Positions 22,277 through 33,386 of a DNA stretch of 64,000 bases are shown in pieces. Below the pieces are notes generated by a model that saw only the letters and a program-made list of their open reading frames with translations, was not told the origin of the DNA and ran no database searches. Positions within the stretch are counted from its first letter, which is position 1, and each line of letters opens with the position of its first letter. The position numbers and the translations under genes are program-made. Source of the stretch: Orbilia blumenaviensis (taxonomy: Eukaryota; Ascomycota; Orbiliomycetes; Orbiliales; Orbiliaceae); NCBI GenBank assembly GCA_036872755.1, contig JAVHNS010000004.1, positions 124,001-188,000 on the forward strand. The letters run 5' to 3'.

Positions 22277-23818
22277 TCATGCAAGGTCGACAATGCCCTC
22301 GTCGTCTTCAAGTTCCTCCACCCTCGGGCCATCAAGTTTCGAGGGGTCTGCCTCATCACGTTTCAAGACATTAACAATCCTTTCGCAAATTTCTCGAACA
22401 TCGTCGTCTTCTACTGCCAAATGAACTTCCCGGACAATCGGGTAGACTTGCAACTCTCTCAACGAATCTCTGATCTCGCGGGTGGTAGTTAATAGCACAA
22501 TGCTATCCAAGTGCGTCGCAATAATAGAATTATCGGTTTCCCGTTTCTTATCCGGAGGCAGAAACTGCACTTCGGCTGGCATACTTAGCGACTCGTCTTC
22601 CGGGTACTCTTCGGAGCCCATGAGGGGTAAAAGAATATAGGGTAATAGGTTGACAGATGATTCTGATACTAGTGTGGGGTGTGATGGGATGTCGAACAAC
22701 GAGTTTCTTTGGAGTGTGTGAACGTTAGAAATGTATATGCTGGCATCAGAAAGCCGGAAGGATATTCCCTGAACCGTATACTTACTTGATAGTCGAGGCA
22801 ACCCCCTTTCGCCGTACCAGAGATTCATGCTCTGTGAATACTATCAATTTAGTGAGCGGTATGACTTTATCATAGGCTTGCGCTTCAGTGAAATGTTTTC
22901 GTCCTTCTGGATGCTATTACCCGTACACGAGCCATCAGCTGCCGTCTATTATTGAACTCGTCGGTATTACTTGGGAATCGGGAACTCTTTACCCCAGCGA
23001 TGTCCGCGAACAAATATGCAAGGTAATCGAAGTCGGCATTTTTATTCAATGTCTTCCCTGAACCCTTCACGAAGAGGTCCATCAACTGATCCATTGCATT
23101 TTCGCTGTCGCTGACCTTCCATTCAGCCTTCGGTTTCTCCCGCTTTAACTTCAGGATTTTTCCTGGAATCGACTCGTGTTTGGCCATGTTTGCCAGCAGC
23201 ATGGCGATGGAGTCCGCCCCAGGATAGGAGGGATTCGTGATCAGGGAAAACAATAGCTCAAGGAAGCTGTCATCATTTGCCAGAAGGTCCAAAACGGCCT
23301 TGTCATCGGATACGTTGACAAGGATAGTCGCTGCACTCTCCGAAGTTGTCTTTGCTATCGTTTAGAATCAAATACATAAAGATATGAATAGGCCTTTCTT
23401 GTATATAGATGGCGACTTACGGGGTGATCTCTAACCAAGATCTTGAGATCCTTGATCGGCTTGAGGCCGGGAGGCTTGAATATGGAGTTCTGGGGACCTG
23501 TTGAGTAACCAACAAGGGTCCCGCATGCTTAATTTTTTTGGAAAGGACCGGGTTAGAAACCATCGACATGAAGCCTATGAGAGTGACCTCCGAGGTGCAG
23601 ACGGTATACCAATATTTCTGATTTCATGACGTGGGGATGCAAGGAAACCCACGAGCTAGAGCAACTTTGCTTTAGTCTCTAGACATCCCAATATCATATA
23701 GCTATATCTGCTTTCGAACTCGAACTCGAACTCGAACTCGAATCCAATATAGCATATATGCATACAGTGGATGGGGTATGTATCTGCTCACCTCCTCCAT
23801 AGGCGACGGTTCCGCCAT
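22277..23818 (-). CDS. HGH1: HGH1 family protein (eEF2 folding factor)
   Basis: Exons in transcript order are 23818-23792, 23655-23610, 23527-23421, 23349-22993, 22913-22786 and 22706-22277 (1095 nt, 364 aa). Hgh1 is an ARM-repeat chaperone adaptor that helps eEF2 fold through TRiC. The chain reads [35 protein letters not shown], then [28 protein letters not shown] (DUF383 region), and after the last introns [19 protein letters not shown] and [33 protein letters not shown] (DUF384 region). The acidic C-terminus is usual. All junctions were set by these blocks. The 136-nt first intron contains a GAGTTC-type hexamer repeat. The gene is divergent from LSC2. Confidence 0.88.
23714..23742. repeat. 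(CGAACT)n microsatellite inside HGH1 intron 1
   Basis: Four tandem copies of CGAACT, with partial units either side, lie inside the first HGH1 intron (23656-23791). They do not touch the splice sites. Confidence 0.8.
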
Positions 23819-24264
23819 CGATTCCTTTTTCTCTTAAGTGCTGATTATAGCGCTTAAGCTTATTTTCTTTCCTGTTACTCCCTTTAAGGGAAAAAAATAA
23901 GACAAAAGATCCAGTAAAGTCTCTTTGATCTCCCGGGAAATGTAATTTAAGGTTGCATGCAGTACTATGATGTACTAGTGCTAGCAAATAAGTACCATAT
24001 GGAAATATAGGTCCGTGGGTATATAGGAAACGCCTGCAATTGGTGGTGGTTTATTTTTTTGGTGTTGCAGATTGGAATCGATCTGATTTGTGGTTTGGTT
24101 TGGCGGGTTGTGCCAGAGATAAGGCAGGACTGGGCGGCACCCATCCCGGCATTCATTTCTCGAACCTCATCCCAGGCCCCATCCTCCCTCAGCTCGGACT
24201 TCATCCACCGTCTCCCAATTCTTCTACTTCTTTCATTATCTAAAACCTTTCTCAATACCAAACC
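23819..24264. promoter_or_regulatory. Divergent promoter HGH1 / LSC2
   Basis: This is 446 bp between two divergent genes. Short ORFs on both strands overlap and look like shadows of leader sequence. No gene is seen. Confidence 0.5.
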
Positions 24265-26130
24265 ATGCTCAAGCTCCTCCGAAGTCGGCCGATAACGGCA
24301 TCCCTAAATTCTGCCCTCAAGGTATGTTGTAGAATGGTTGACTGCTTTTTAAACTCCATGCCACATTGTTGACCCCACGCTAACTACCCGATGATGGCAT
24401 CAAGGACACGACAAAAAGTCACTTCGTTCGCCAGCAGGTCCGGTCTTTGTCGATACACGAATACCTTTCCGCTAACCTCTTGAAATCGGTATGAATTGGC
24501 TTCCTTGAAGAACCCGGGCCCGCTCGTCGCGCTTCCTTCCGTCCGGTGTATGGCAACTCAAGTCGTGAACGTCACATAATAACTCATCTGTCTTCTTCTC
24601 CTTCTTCTGCGGACGATAATATAGTATGGTATCGGCGTTCCCAATGGCCAGAACGCTACAACCATAGAGGAGGCCGAGAAGGTTGCCAAAAGCATCGGTA
24701 TGCAGTGCCATCCCGATAACTCTCCAGTGGCTTTCCGATTTCTGATTATGCTCGGTTATCCGACGAACAAGGCGGTGATGATATGGTCATCAAGGCTCAG
24801 GTCCTTGCAGGTGGAAGAGGCAAAGGCACCTTCGACAATGGCTTGAAGGGCGGTGTCAGAGTCGTTTACTCGTAAGGAATCCTAGCCGGCGCGTTCTACC
24901 ATCGGATATCAATTGATCGGATATTTTTCCTTTTTTTCTTCTTCGACATAGGCCCGCCGAAGCGAAGCTCTTTGCCGGAGAGATGATTGGCCATAAGCTT
25001 ATCACAAAACAAACTGGGGCGGCTGGGAAGTTGTGCACGTCCGTATTCATTGTTGAACGCAAGTTTGCTCGAAGAGAGTTCTATCTCGCGATCCTTATGG
25101 ACCGCGCGACCCAGGGACCGGTTATTGTGGCATCTTCGCAAGGTGGTATGGATATCGAAACTGTCGCTAAGGAATCACCAGAGGCCATTATCACTACCCC
25201 CATTGACATCCACCAGGGCGTTACCGACGAGATCGCTCAGAAGATCGCCAAACAGCTCGGCTTCTCCCCCCAATGCATTGACGATGCGGCCAAGACAATC
25301 CAGAACCTCTACAAAGTCTTCATCGAAAAGGATGCTACCCAGATCGAGATCAATCCCCTTGCCGAAACCAACGACCACAAAGTTTTGTGCATGGACGCCA
25401 AGTTCGGCTTCGACGACAATGCCGATTTCCGACAGGAAGAAGTCTTCTCCTGGAGAGATATCGCCCAGGAAGATCCCGATGAAGTTCAAGCTGCGGAGTA
25501 TGGTCTCAACTTTATCAAGTTGGACGGTGACATCGGCTGCCTGGTCAACGGTGCCGGTTTGGCCATGGCTACCATGGACATCATCAAGCTGAACGGTGGT
25601 AGCCCTGCAAACTTCTTGGATGTTGGAGGTGGCGCTACTCCAAAGGCGATCCAGAGGGCCTTTGAGCTCATCACCAAGGACCCTAAGGTCACAGCTATTT
25701 TCGTCAATATTTTCGGCGGAATTGTTCGCTGCGACGACATCGCCCGCGGTCTCATTGGCACCGTACAGAACATGAACCTTCGTGTCCCCGTCGTCGCCAG
25801 ATTGCAGGGTACCAACATGCAGGAGGCCCAGAAATTGGTAAGCTATGACCGGATAGACGACCGAGTATGCTGCAAGGCCGGAAATGCTAATATCTACTAG
25901 ATCAACGAATCGGGATTGAAGATCTTCTCGTTGGAAGACTTGCAGTCGGCAGCCGAGAAGGCAGTCCAGTTCTCCAAGGTCGTCAAGATGGGTAAGTCAT
26001 AACGATTGTGAACAAATCTAAATCCAAACCTCATACCCTGGGGATTGTACATAATTCAGTGGCTAACTTATGCGGGACACTGTCAGCCCGGGACATTGAT
26101 GTCGGAGTTGAGTTCACCTTGGGAATCTAG
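24265..26130 (+). CDS. LSC2: Succinyl-CoA ligase beta subunit, mitochondrial
   Basis: Exons are 24265-24321, 24405-24488, 24625-24697, 24772-24871, 24952-25837, 25901-25991 and 26087-26130 (1335 nt, 444 aa). The enzyme makes ATP or GTP from succinyl-CoA in the TCA cycle. A short Arg/Leu-rich leader ([10 protein letters not shown]) looks like a mitochondrial presequence. The ATP-grasp part shows [41 protein letters not shown] and EINPLAET; the ligase/CoA part shows [28 protein letters not shown] and [18 protein letters not shown]. The ending [14 protein letters not shown] fits. The acceptor of exon 2 is uncertain: 24405, 24435 and 24438 all keep the frame and change only the presequence region. 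Confidence 0.93.
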
Positions 26131-26445
26131 AGTGTAGGGTCAGCACTCCTTTGAGCGCTTGAGGAAGTAAGTATGGGAGGGTTCAATTATATTTGTCTAT
26201 CTATATAGAGGGTATTCCACACGGCTCGTTACAGTTCTTGTTTATATGAGATGAGGCCCACCAATTGCCTGTCGATTGTCATCACATCATGTCTGTAAAG
26301 AAAGTGACCAATTCATTCCACAGTATTTTCGTCAACATGCCACAATCGTGTGTGTTGGCCGCCGCAATAGCAGCCACCGCCGCACCCAAATCTTTTTTAC
26401 CTTTAAAAACCACACCCCCATCGTGTTGCTCCGAACCAAAGCAAG
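26131..26445. other. Spacer LSC2 to DUF3245-like gene
   Basis: This is 315 bp with the LSC2 3' UTR and a short promoter. A GCCGCC-rich patch lies at about 26358-26390. No gene is seen. Confidence 0.4.
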
Positions 26446-27476
26446 ATGACATCTTCAACCGATGAGATCGACCCGCTCGTCCTCCAGAACAGAATCGCCG
26501 TCGCCGCCGCGCAAAGGCGCAAGCTAGCTGAATCGTTACTGCGACCGCCGACTGCCGAAGAACTCAAGAATGAGAAATCCGCTGAACAGATCGCTGCAGA
26601 GGAGGAAGAACTCTGGAGACCTCGACCACCCACGTTAGTGATACCCATTTTAGATTCTCGTCCTACAATCAAAAAAATTTTTTTTAATATATATATATAT
26701 ATCACATTCATTTTAACCTCTTGCTAACCTATATTATGCCCTTTTGCTTTGTTTTTTCAAATCCAAACAGACTAGGAGCCGGCCATCCAATACCCACATC
26801 CACATCTGCGACAGAGACTTACAATCGCGAAGATGACCTTCTGAGACGACGGCTCCTCGGACGGAGTATCATGAAAGATGCGCGACAAAGGCATTTAGAG
26901 AGAACGAAACACCAGCACCAGCAACCGCGCCAACCATCCGCCCGATCCAGGGAAGTAAGGTTTTCAGACTTAAGCGATGACGATGACGGCGACGGTGAAG
27001 AACAGACTAGCCGTGGAGCTATTGGCAAGAAGAGCTCGAAGAAAAGGAAGTTCACATCAGAAGATAAGAAGAAGAAGATGGGAGAGGGGCGGGAGGAGGA
27101 GGAGGGAAAGCACCATACGAAGGCTGGGGCTGTAGATGTGAGAGATTCGGGCAGTGGTTCCGACTCAGATGGAGGCAATGGTGGAGGTGGAGGCTTTGTG
27201 TCATTAACGGCGAAGCCTGCAACCGCTACGCCGAAGATCAAGAAGGTCAAGAAGGAACATAAGATCCCTGGCCCGTTCCGGGTTGTGAATCACGGTAATA
27301 GCGACGATGAACCAGACACAAAGGGTACGAGTGTGAACACCACCAACCCTTCTCCTTCAAAGTCACCTTCACAGCAGGTGTTCACAGGGGAGAAGATTGT
27401 CGTCGTCGGCGAAGACAAGAAGAGGAAGAAGAAAAAGAAGAAAAAGAAGAATAAGGTCCTCACTGAAGAGAGCTAG
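26446..27476 (+). CDS. DUF3245-like lysine-rich nuclear protein
   Basis: Exons are 26446-26633 and 26771-27476 (894 nt, 297 aa); the 137-nt intron carries a TA-rich repeat. The function is not known to me. The N-terminus has QNRIAVAAAQRRKLAESLLR and PPTAEELKNEKSAEQIAAEE, and after the splice LGAGHPIP and NREDDLLRRRLLGRSIMKDA; this layout resembles the fungal DUF3245 family. The rest is low-complexity and strongly charged, with acidic runs, several KKRK-type stretches and a C-terminal poly-Lys block (about 10 lysines), which suggests a nuclear or nucleolar protein. It is convergent with the SFL1-like gene. Confidence 0.7.
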
Positions 27477-28401
27477 ACCGTTCTTTTCTTTATACATTCA
27501 TTTTCAGTACTTAATCATTACGGGTGTACTTTTACTGGGGTTTAAGGGTTGATAGAAAGTTCATGTATATTATTACGTTCGTATCAGCATTAAAAAGAAG
27601 GAAGCGAAAAAATGCATTTCGTTTGTATGGAGGCCGTGCGACTGCTAGCTGCTTAAAAGATACAACGAACTTATATTCGAGCTGAATGAGAAATAAAATA
27701 AGAAAAAGGAAAAGAGATATTGAACAGCTGCAAGTAGGAAATGACAGGCTTTGTACAAAAGATATAGGAAAAAGAAGATGAAATGAAATGAAAAAAATAA
27801 AAAAAGCTGGCGTAGAATATGGAAGGAAACCAAATATGCTGTTCCAATCTATGCACCATCTTAAAAAGAAACCTCCCCTCCTCCTCTCCCTCCTCCTCTG
27901 CGTCTTCCGCCGTCAGGTATATATTCGCAGAAGTTATCGTCGTTAGCTAATAAAAGCTAACAATGTTCGCGTCAACGTAGAAATAACGGTGCCGCAGCAA
28001 AAAGCATTACAACGCCGGACCTTGCCCTTTGTCATCAAACAATAGGAAATAGAATACAGACAACCAAAATAAAAACCTAAAATGAGAGTGCCGAGCCAAC
28101 ATAGGATAAAAGAAAAAAGGAAAGTAGCGTCAAATCGCAAAAGAAACAAAGATCTGACGTTAAGAAACGAGAAATAGAAGAGGGTGGTAGATATTAAGGA
28201 GGAGAAGTTTGCAGGATATATATATATAAAAAGATCACCGAACTGATAGTCGTTAGTAGGGGAAAAAAGCTGATTGCCAAACTTGTAAAAAAACAAAACT
28301 TGTGAGAGCCATAATGCATGCATGTACTTGTTCAATCAATAACTAAGAAAAAGTATCCGCCTTTTTGTTCCTTTTGAAACCAGGGGACGGAGGCAGAGTA
28401 T
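27477..28401. other. Convergent 3' spacer, AT-rich
   Basis: This is 925 bp between converging genes. It is AT-rich with many A-runs. The minus-strand ORFs here are Phe/Ser/Tyr-rich readings of A-rich DNA and are not supported as genes. Confidence 0.5.
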
Positions 28402-30359
28402 TTATTCGATCCTCTTCCTCTTCCGGCTTTCCTCACTTGCCGGCTCTGTATCGGATCCTTTGTCGCTCGAGTTATCCGGGCGGGAAACTGTGTCTTGGGT
28501 TGACGATGGGTTCAGAAGCGCATGGACACCGCTGGCGACGATGCTGCTTCGGCGGGAGCCCATCGGAGGTGGAGGTGCGTCAAACTTAGAAGGGCTTGTT
28601 GTTTGCTTTGCAGTAGCAAAGGACCATGTGCTATCTGGGCCAATCGAGGCGAGGGATGGCTCATATGGTGGAGATGATTTTCGGATAGAAGAGAAGGATG
28701 GTCGGGGAGCTGGTTGTTGGGACCTGATCTCGTAGTTCGAAAAACTTGGAGGGGCCTCGTCCTGAGCATTTTGTGGCTCGCAGGATCTGCTAGATGTGCT
28801 GTTACCCCATTGGACAGCCGATTGATGAGAGAAAGGTGAGCTTCCAGGCGGGTTCCAGCCTTGCAGCCTGATATCTGCAGAAGTATGGCGCCTTGATAGA
28901 TGGCTTGGGTGGACGGGAAGGCTGGTTACGGATGCTCTCGGGGCAAGTCTGTCGATCGAAGATGGATGGATTGAGGATGTAGGTGTGGCTCCGCCTGGGC
29001 CACTCATGGAACCAAATCTTCTCTGGCCTAATGAGCCATTATTTTGGCTGCTGGAGGGGAATGGAGGGCGGAAATAACCACTACCGAGTCCGCCTCGGAG
29101 TGCTGGCGGGGGACGTCGCCCGTCTTCGTCATATTGGGGTCCCTGTCGAGGTGACATTGGTCCAGCACTATCCATTGGAGGGAAGGAAAAGGTGGGGATG
29201 CGCTCCCGTTGGAAGGCATCGAGGCTTTCTTCCAGAGATGTGGCGTATCGCTCGATTTCCTTCTGTCTCGATTGGACTGTTCACAAAATTTATCAGCAAT
29301 AATCCGATATAATTATTATAAATCCCAAAGAAATAAACTCACTTTCTCTTAGGGTGGAGAGGTCGGATTGCGGAATGATCCTAGCGATATACTGGGACAG
29401 GTCAATGGTCCACTGGTGGCATCGTGTCAGGCCCTCGAGGAGATTCTGGCATTGATTGCCTAGGGTATTGTTCGCATCTTCCAATCGGTGCACTCTGCCG
29501 TTAACATCCCAGTACGCCTGCTCCAAGCTGGCCAGTCGGCTCTCGATGGTGTCGACAGCCTGTTCGTTTGGTGTCCCAGGAGCGCTTGGGACAGCACTTC
29601 GATTTCCTGAGTATGGAGGCTCCTTATGGATTGCTGGCCTGGATGGTCGACGTCGGATATCCCTGAGACCGGCCAAATCGCCACGCTTAAAGCTACCATT
29701 TCCATGCTTGAATTCCCAGAGCGCAGAATCCGGTGATGCAGAGTGGAAGACGTCATTGACTTTGTGGAAACCGTACATGTTAAGTTGGCGAACAAAGGAC
29801 GATACGTTGGTATGCTTGAAATATTGGCTATTAAGAGAAGGAGGGAACAGAATTCAAAAGTTAACAGGCGCCAGATAATCATTGAGAATCGTATATGATG
29901 ACGAACCTGAGAACTTTAGAGAACTCGCCGGTTGGGGACATGACGAAGCTTTCCCCGGATGTAGCCCATGAGATGAGGTGTTGGATGGTGGCATCCTCGA
30001 GCATGCTAGAATCCGTCAGTATCGGTGTCCAATTGTGAGGTCATCGTTTGGGTAGTCAGTTGTAGCGATCCGTACCTGTAGAGTTTATGGATAAAGGCGG
30101 TTTGGACTTTGGGCTGCTGAAGACCATTAGAAGCTGAAGCCATGGCGAGGGAGCTACCAGCTGTTCCTGGCTTTGTTGTATCGGATCCGACAACAGAGTC
30201 TCCTTGAGGTTCCATCTCCGGGCTCCCGGTCGTTGTGATATCCATCGGCTCCGGTTTAGGTTCCGACGAGTGGGTATGGGGTTGCGAAATTGAATGAGCA
30301 CGATCTATCGGGCCGCTGAAAGGTGACCTGGCACTGGTACTTCTTTCCATCATCATCAT
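28402..30359 (-). CDS. SFL1: HSF-type transcription factor, Sfl1-like
   Basis: Exons in transcript order are 30359-30076, 30005-29907, 29827-29343 and 29276-28402 (1743 nt, 580 aa). Sfl1 in yeasts is a repressor of flocculation and hyphal genes. The HSF DNA-binding domain runs from about residue 86 to 185: VQTAFIHKLYSMLEDATIQH, LISWATSGESFVMSPTGEFS, KVLSQYFKHTNVSSFVRQLN and MYGFHKVNDVFHSASPDSAL. The basic block GSFKRGDLAGLRDIRRRPSR follows. A coiled region (IESRLASLEQAYWDVNGRVH) may mediate oligomerisation. The rest is Ser/Pro-rich and disordered, ending in RKRKR, a possible nuclear signal. The start is the first of four consecutive ATG codons; the frame stays open a little further upstream without an ATG. 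A very long repeat-rich region lies 5' of it. Confidence 0.9.
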
Positions 30360-30692
30360 CTTGGCGATCCGAAGGTATTTGAGTAGCGACCCCGAGGTAT
30401 CATGCAAGTGACCGTCGTATTTATCGAGGAGCAGGTGGTGGCGACGGTTGGCGAGTGGAGCAGCTGAAGGAATTGAGTGATTTGCTTATTTGGAAGGCAC
30501 AGAATCGGAAGGCTTAGCGGGTTTCTCGGGTGTACAAGCAAGTGAGACTGATTGATTTGAGGATGAGGTCTTCCTGTCAGCGGTTTTGTTATTCTTTCCT
30601 TTGGAGGCCAAGTGAAGTTTTCCGGGTGGATGGGATTTGTGGGAGTGAGCGAGTGGGAGGGAGAATGTGTGTGTGTATGAGTGTGGGTGGCC

Positions 30693-30733
30693 GGTGGTGG
30701 TGGTGGTGGTGGTGGTGGTGGTGGTGGTGGTGG
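30693..30733. repeat. (GGT)n trinucleotide repeat
   Basis: About 13 to 14 GGT units lie upstream of SFL1, which would be CCA/CAC on the SFL1 transcript. Poly-Pro, poly-Thr and poly-His ORFs on the minus strand here are only translations of this repeat. Confidence 0.9.
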
Positions 30734-31172
30734 TAGTGGTTGTATGTGATATTGTTGCACAAGTTGGGGAAACGAGCAGGTTCGGTCGGCAATAAACGGG
30801 AAGCACGGCTTCAAGACAAATGAATCCAGATGAAGAGGAACTAGTATTCGGAAGAAAGGGAGTCGGTGAAGCTACGGAATTACTCGTCGAGAGCCGAGGG
30901 AGAAATTGAGGGAGGGTAAAGTCCGGAGGGCGTATGTTGGCTAAAAAAAAAAAAGAGCTAAGGAATTTGCTTGGGGAGGCGTAGCGTAGGTAAGGTAGGT
31001 ATCTCTGTATATATATATATGTGTGTGTGTGCTTGTTTGTGTATATGCCTAAAGCCTGTAAGGTGGGCTAGGTAGTAATGTATGTAAGTAAGTGCAAGCA
31101 AGTACTTAAGTAGGCAGGAAGGGTTGCCCTAGAATCGGTGTGGAATATTCTGCTGGAAGGGCGGATGCGAGC

Positions 31173-31195
31173 AAGAAAAGAAAAGAAAAGAAAAG
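31173..31195. repeat. (AAAAG)n pentanucleotide repeat
   Basis: Four to five tandem AAAAG units on the plus strand, with no coding context. Confidence 0.8.
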
Positions 31196-31248
31196 ATGCG
31201 ACGGACCTGAAGCGGAGGGCGAATGGGAAGGAAAAAAGAAACGAAACG

Positions 31249-31341
31249 GGCTGGCTGGCTGGTTGGCTGGCTGGTTGGCTTAGTTGACTGACTGGCTGAC
31301 CAACTGGGCTGGCTGTTGGCTGGCTGGCTGGCTGGCTGGCT
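31249..31341. repeat. Imperfect (GGCT)n tetranucleotide field
   Basis: GGCT units, with interspersed GGTT and GACT variants, extend for about 90 bp. A shorter relative of the same tetranucleotide occurs again at about 32187-32220. Confidence 0.8.
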
Positions 31342-31735
31342 GGTATTAGCGAGGAGTCCTTCTCAAGGAGCAGCGTCTCGGGTTCTGTTCTGGAAGGTCG
31401 GACTTTCGGGTTTCAAATGTTAGCTCGCACTGGCCACGCTAATTGATTGGCATTAAATTTTGGGATGAGAGGAATGGCAAGTCCCAAGTTCGCAAATAAT
31501 AATAAAAAAAAATAAAATAAAACAAAAAAATGAATTTAAAAAAAAAACAGTTAAGCGTGAGTGGATGAGAGTGTGGACGAGAGTGGGTGAGCGCAGTTGG
31601 TGAAATGTGGAGAGTGGGAATGCAATTGCAATTGCAATTGGGGGTGGGAAGGAAAGGATGGGAAAGCGCTATGGTTAAGTAAGTAACAGACAGGCAGTTT
31701 AGTCAAGATCCGTCTGGATATTCCGTGTTCCCTTC

Positions 31736-31774
<39 letters not shown>

Positions 31775-32091
31775 AATTCTGGATGTTCCTTTCGGAAAAA
31801 CAAGATATGTCAGAGGCTCGAGAAAATGTAACTGTCAGAGCTGAGGCAGAGAGGGAGAGAGAGATAGAAAAGCGAGAGTGCCACAGACGGCCCGGCGAGC
31901 GGACGGACAGCCCGGGGTCTGACGACTTAAACAGACCTTCTGTCTGTCCGGATGCTTGTTTTAGCTATAACTTCAAACAAGTATAGTCCGGAGTATGATC
32001 CATGCCCTCCAATCGCAAGCGCTCCGGTCCCAGTGCAGTGTTGTTCCCCTCGTGAATCCATTCTTCTCATCATTATCAGATATTATCTTAT

Positions 32092-32092
<1 letters not shown>

Positions 32093-32123
<31 letters not shown>
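32093..32123. repeat. Poly-T tract of about 31 bases
   Basis: An uninterrupted T-run preceded by TTATG. It is the longest homopolymer in the window. Confidence 0.85.
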
Positions 32124-33271
32124 CCGACTTCGAAGCTTCTTCTTTTTTCCCGTTCCGCACGGCTGCCCGGAAAGGCTCTCAGCTAGCTAGCTGGTTGGCT
32201 GGACTGGCTGGCTGGCTCGGAAAGGCCCAGCCTGGTAAATGCACAAATATCCCTCGACCTGTCAAGATACCTTCAACAAAAAAAGTTGATCCGAAAACCT
32301 AAAAAAGGGCAAGACGAGGGCCAAGTGCGATATCTCCAGATCCCATCTTTCCAGGCTAGCTGGCCTAAACCAACCACGGCAATGCCACGGCTGTATGCTG
32401 CACTGGACGGGTAAGGTGCGAGCGAACCGCCGTTTATCCTTTCTCTTTTGCCAGCAGCATTGCATGGCATCAGCGAGCAGCGAGCAGGCAAGCAAGGCAA
32501 GCAGCTGGCGGGAGAGCAGGCAAAGAAGACAACGGAAAAAGAGAGCCAGAGGCGGGGATTCCGCCCAGGGTTTGCACACACACACACACCCGAATTATTG
32601 TCCAGGCTGTCCGCCGTCCGCTCGCAATTGAATGTGGGGAAAAAGATGCATGTGGAGGAAGGGAATAGGTATCGAACACAATATGCACCGGAAACTGAAG
32701 GCCTGCGCCTGTATGTATGTATGTGCGTATGTATGTCCGTAGGCATGTATCTCTCTATCTATGTGTGTATGCATAAATAGATATTATACCTTGTCAAGCT
32801 GCAGCTGGAATATAGCTCTTCTCTTTCTATCTTTCTTTCTTTCTTTCTTTCTCTCTCTCTCTTCGAAGGCTTGGGGTCTCGTATATCCGATCTCTTGACT
32901 TGTCTTGACTCTGACTTGACTTGCCTTGATCCAAGATCTCCATACATAAGGTGTGTGGGGATTAATAAGGACCGGAGAGGATAAAAATATATACCCTTAG
33001 GTAAGGTGCCTTGTACTTAGGTATATCCGTAAGTTCTTATATACCAGATATATATTACCCCGACTCACTTTGGTAAGGTAATTGCCTGGGATATACTTGG
33101 TATATATGATGTGTCCGTATACCTATACCCTCGATCGAAGGGAAAAGAAAAAGAAAAAAAAAAGGAAAGAAAAAAAAAATAACAGAGAGATGTAGCGATA
33201 GAAGAAAGGCGGAGTAGAAGTAGGAGGGGAATAATGGGGGAAAAAGGAATATTGCGGATGATGGGAATCAC

Positions 33272-33386
33272 CTGGTTGAATCCGAGACCATTCAAGCTCG
33301 CGACGACGTTTGAGCCAACGGAAAAATCGGGAAGGAAGTGAACATGTACCGTACCCTTGCCGGGATCACGACGGCCCAACACTGAT
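33272..33386 (-). other. Possible leader exon or uORF segment 5' of SFL1
   Basis: On the minus strand, a 115-nt segment is bounded by a pyrimidine-rich acceptor (CCGTTCAG) and a GTGATT donor after CAG. It reads SVLGRRDPGKGTVHVHFLP and then SVGSNVVASLNGLGFNQ, more protein-like than its repeat-rich surroundings; an ATG at 33454 opens the same frame. I do not recognise the peptide. It could be a 5' leader exon, a uORF, an exon of an unannotated gene, or chance. Confidence 0.2.

Noticed and set aside
27477..28401. Phe/Ser-rich minus-strand ORFs
   Set aside because: They arise from A-rich DNA on the plus strand between two converging genes and lack any motif.
30356..30814. Minus-strand ORFs with poly-Pro, poly-Thr or poly-His runs
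   Set aside because: They are three frames of the same (GGT)n/(GTGT)n microsatellite, with no non-repeat conserved part.
31783..31986. Charged plus-strand ORF near the TC repeat
   Set aside because: Its Glu/Arg pattern follows GAGAGA-type low complexity, and there is no support for a start or splice sites.
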